Positions 5,097-5,842 of a stretch of DNA of 5,842 nucleotides are shown in pieces (position 1 is the stretch's first letter; every line of letters begins with the position of its first letter). The stretch comes from Nitrososphaeraceae archaeon. GTDB lineage: Archaea > Thermoproteota > Nitrososphaeria > Nitrososphaerales > Nitrosopumilaceae. The notes beneath the pieces were generated by a model. That model saw nothing but the letters and a program-made list of their open reading frames with translations. It was not told where the DNA came from and did no database searches. A program made the translations under genes and the position numbers. The stretch is taken from NCBI GenBank assembly GCA_025922755.1, contig JAICHE010000083.1:1-5842 (forward strand), read 5' to 3'.

Positions 5097-5591
5097 TTGA
5101 AATTACATGTTTTTAGATTCAATCAGGACGATCCAAAAAAATGTACTGCTGCAAAAATGGTAAAATTCAAAATTGCTAATGATGTCAAAACCACTAAAAA
5201 AAATAATCTTGTCTTGGATCCCTTCTCAGAAAGGACTTTACTTCCAAAAGATAAGGATTTGATTAACTCTATTGTTGGAATTGATTGCTCATGGAATTTA
5301 GCAGATCAGGCATTCTCAAAAAAATTTATCGGAATTAAAAGAAAACTACCTCCTCTTTTAGCAGGAAATCCTGTAAACTATTCTAAACTAAACAAGCTTA
5401 CAACTGCAGAAGCAATGGCCGCTTCATTGTTTATCCTGGGATTCAAGCAAGATGCTCTTAAATTACTTGATAAATTCAAGTGGGGTCATACATTTTATGA
5501 ATTAAATCACAATATTTTGGAGGAATATTCTAAAACAGAATCTGAAGATGATGTGAATAAAATTCTTCAAGATTATGGACTAGTTCACTAG
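5097..5591 (+). CDS. tsr3: Tsr3-family 16S rRNA aminocarboxypropyltransferase
   Basis: A 164-residue protein of the DUF367/Tsr3 family. Yeast Tsr3 moves the 3-amino-3-carboxypropyl group of S-adenosylmethionine to N1-methylpseudouridine 1191 of 18S rRNA; archaeal members act on the equivalent small-subunit hairpin. Visible family landmarks in order: FNQDDPKKCTAAKM (8-21), LVLDPFSE (38-45), VGIDCSWN (60-67), KRKLPPLLAGNPVNY (81-95), KLTTAEAMAASLFILGF (100-116) and KFKWGHTFYELN (126-137). Length is typical for archaeal forms. The usual LLAANPVNYG reads LLAGNPVNYS here, a small deviation. The start is TTG: a TAG lies 24 nt upstream in frame, and the next ATG (Met21) would remove the conserved N-terminus. 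The 32-nt gap after the surface-protein gene has no clear terminator or TATA box at the usual distance, so co-transcription is possible, although the two functions are unrelated. The stop codon is one base from the convergent gene's stop. Confidence 0.93.
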   Translation: MKLHVFRFNQDDPKKCTAAKMVKFKIANDVKTTKKNNLVLDPFSERTLLPKDKDLINSIVGIDCSWNLADQAFSKKFIGIKRKLPPLLAGNPVNYSKLNKLTTAEAMAASLFILGFKQDALKLLDKFKWGHTFYELNHNILEEYSKTESEDDVNKILQDYGLVH

Positions 5592-5592
5592 A

Positions 5593-5842
5593 TTACTTTC
5601 GTCTTTTCAGGTAAACACTAGTTCCAATAGCGATTATGATTATTGGGATCAGTACCCATAAGATTAACTCTTCTTCCTCGATAAACTGCATTTTATCCTG
5701 AGCAGTTGTTGGTAATCTGCTTTGATCTTCTATTGCCAAAAAGCTAGTAGAATGGAAATCAGGTTTTAAAACAGAATCTGATATTGCAAATATTTTGAGG
5801 TCATTGGCACCAACACCTAATTCTTTTGTGGTTTGTTCGGAA
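5593..5842 (-). CDS. C-terminal part of a membrane-anchored surface protein, 5' end beyond window
   Basis: The minus strand is open from the right edge to a TAA at 5595-5593, giving the last 82 residues of a longer protein. It ends with a single hydrophobic segment (about residues 59-78 of the visible part, LILWVLIPIIIIAIGTSVYL) followed by the basic tail KRRK. An acidic EEEE cluster precedes the segment. This is the layout of an exported protein held by one C-terminal membrane anchor, with its body outside and KRRK in the cytoplasm. The visible outer part includes GVGANDLKIFAISDSVLKP, which looks like a beta-rich domain end, but I cannot name the family. It converges on tsr3 with a one-base gap. 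The frame has no internal stop over 249 nt, and the anchor topology makes chance unlikely. Confidence 0.8.
   Translation of the reverse strand, partial: SEQTTKELGVGANDLKIFAISDSVLKPDFHSTSFLAIEDQSRLPTTAQDKMQFIEEEELILWVLIPIIIIAIGTSVYLKRRK
5604..5607 (+). terminator. Possible oligo-T terminator of tsr3
   Basis: A T4 run in CTTTCGTCTTTTC follows the tsr3 stop by about 12 nt. It lies inside the last Lys/Arg codons of the opposite gene, so it is coding there. Weak support by composition only. Confidence 0.25.

Noticed and set aside
1..5842. CRISPR array, insertion sequence, attachment site or defence system
   Set aside because: I saw no regularly spaced direct repeats, no transposase or nuclease motifs and no direct repeats flanking the tRNA; the only repeats are protein-domain repeats inside the large gene.

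Overview
The window looks like a piece of an ammonia-oxidising archaeal genome (Nitrososphaeria/Thaumarchaeota, probably Nitrosopumilus-like). The reasons are the low GC (roughly mid-30s by eye), an archaeal-type methionine aminopeptidase, an archaeal Tsr3-type rRNA modification enzyme, a box C/D guide RNA, TTG starts, and TATA-like boxes placed about 26 nt before start codons, which suggests leaderless transcripts. Assignment to the group is inference from gene content; no database search was possible.

Left part (1-1000): the minus strand carries methionine aminopeptidase (map), starting at a TTG at 708 and cut by the left edge of the window. Divergent from it is tRNA-Pro(TGG) with an encoded CCA end. 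The two promoters lie back to back in a 73-nt spacer. About 40 nt after the tRNA lies a previously unlisted but well-formed box C/D sRNA (899-969): terminal stem, kink-turn geometry, C, D, C' and D' boxes, then an oligo-T tract. It is the strongest non-coding find here.

Middle (1000-1780): two small plus-strand genes of unknown function follow. One is an 80-residue protein with two membrane segments and a C-terminal zinc ribbon. The other is a 104-residue, extremely Lys/Arg-rich soluble protein followed by T-rich terminator sequence. A 185-nt spacer then leads to a large gene.

Right part (1780-5842): a 1094-residue secreted protein has a signal peptide, a lamin-tail domain, seven Ig-like repeats and an unfamiliar C-terminal region without a membrane anchor. 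Repeats 3-4 and 5-6 appear to be a duplicated two-domain unit. A locally GC-rich, hairpin-forming patch lies inside repeat 4. Thirty-two nt downstream is tsr3, coding for the rRNA aminocarboxypropyltransferase. It converges, with a single base between stop codons, on the 3' end of a minus-strand gene for a membrane-anchored surface protein that runs off the right edge.

Together the window mixes translation housekeeping (protein N-terminal processing, a tRNA, a probable RNA 2'-O-methylation guide, rRNA acp modification) with cell-surface proteins. I see no mobile element, CRISPR array or defence system.
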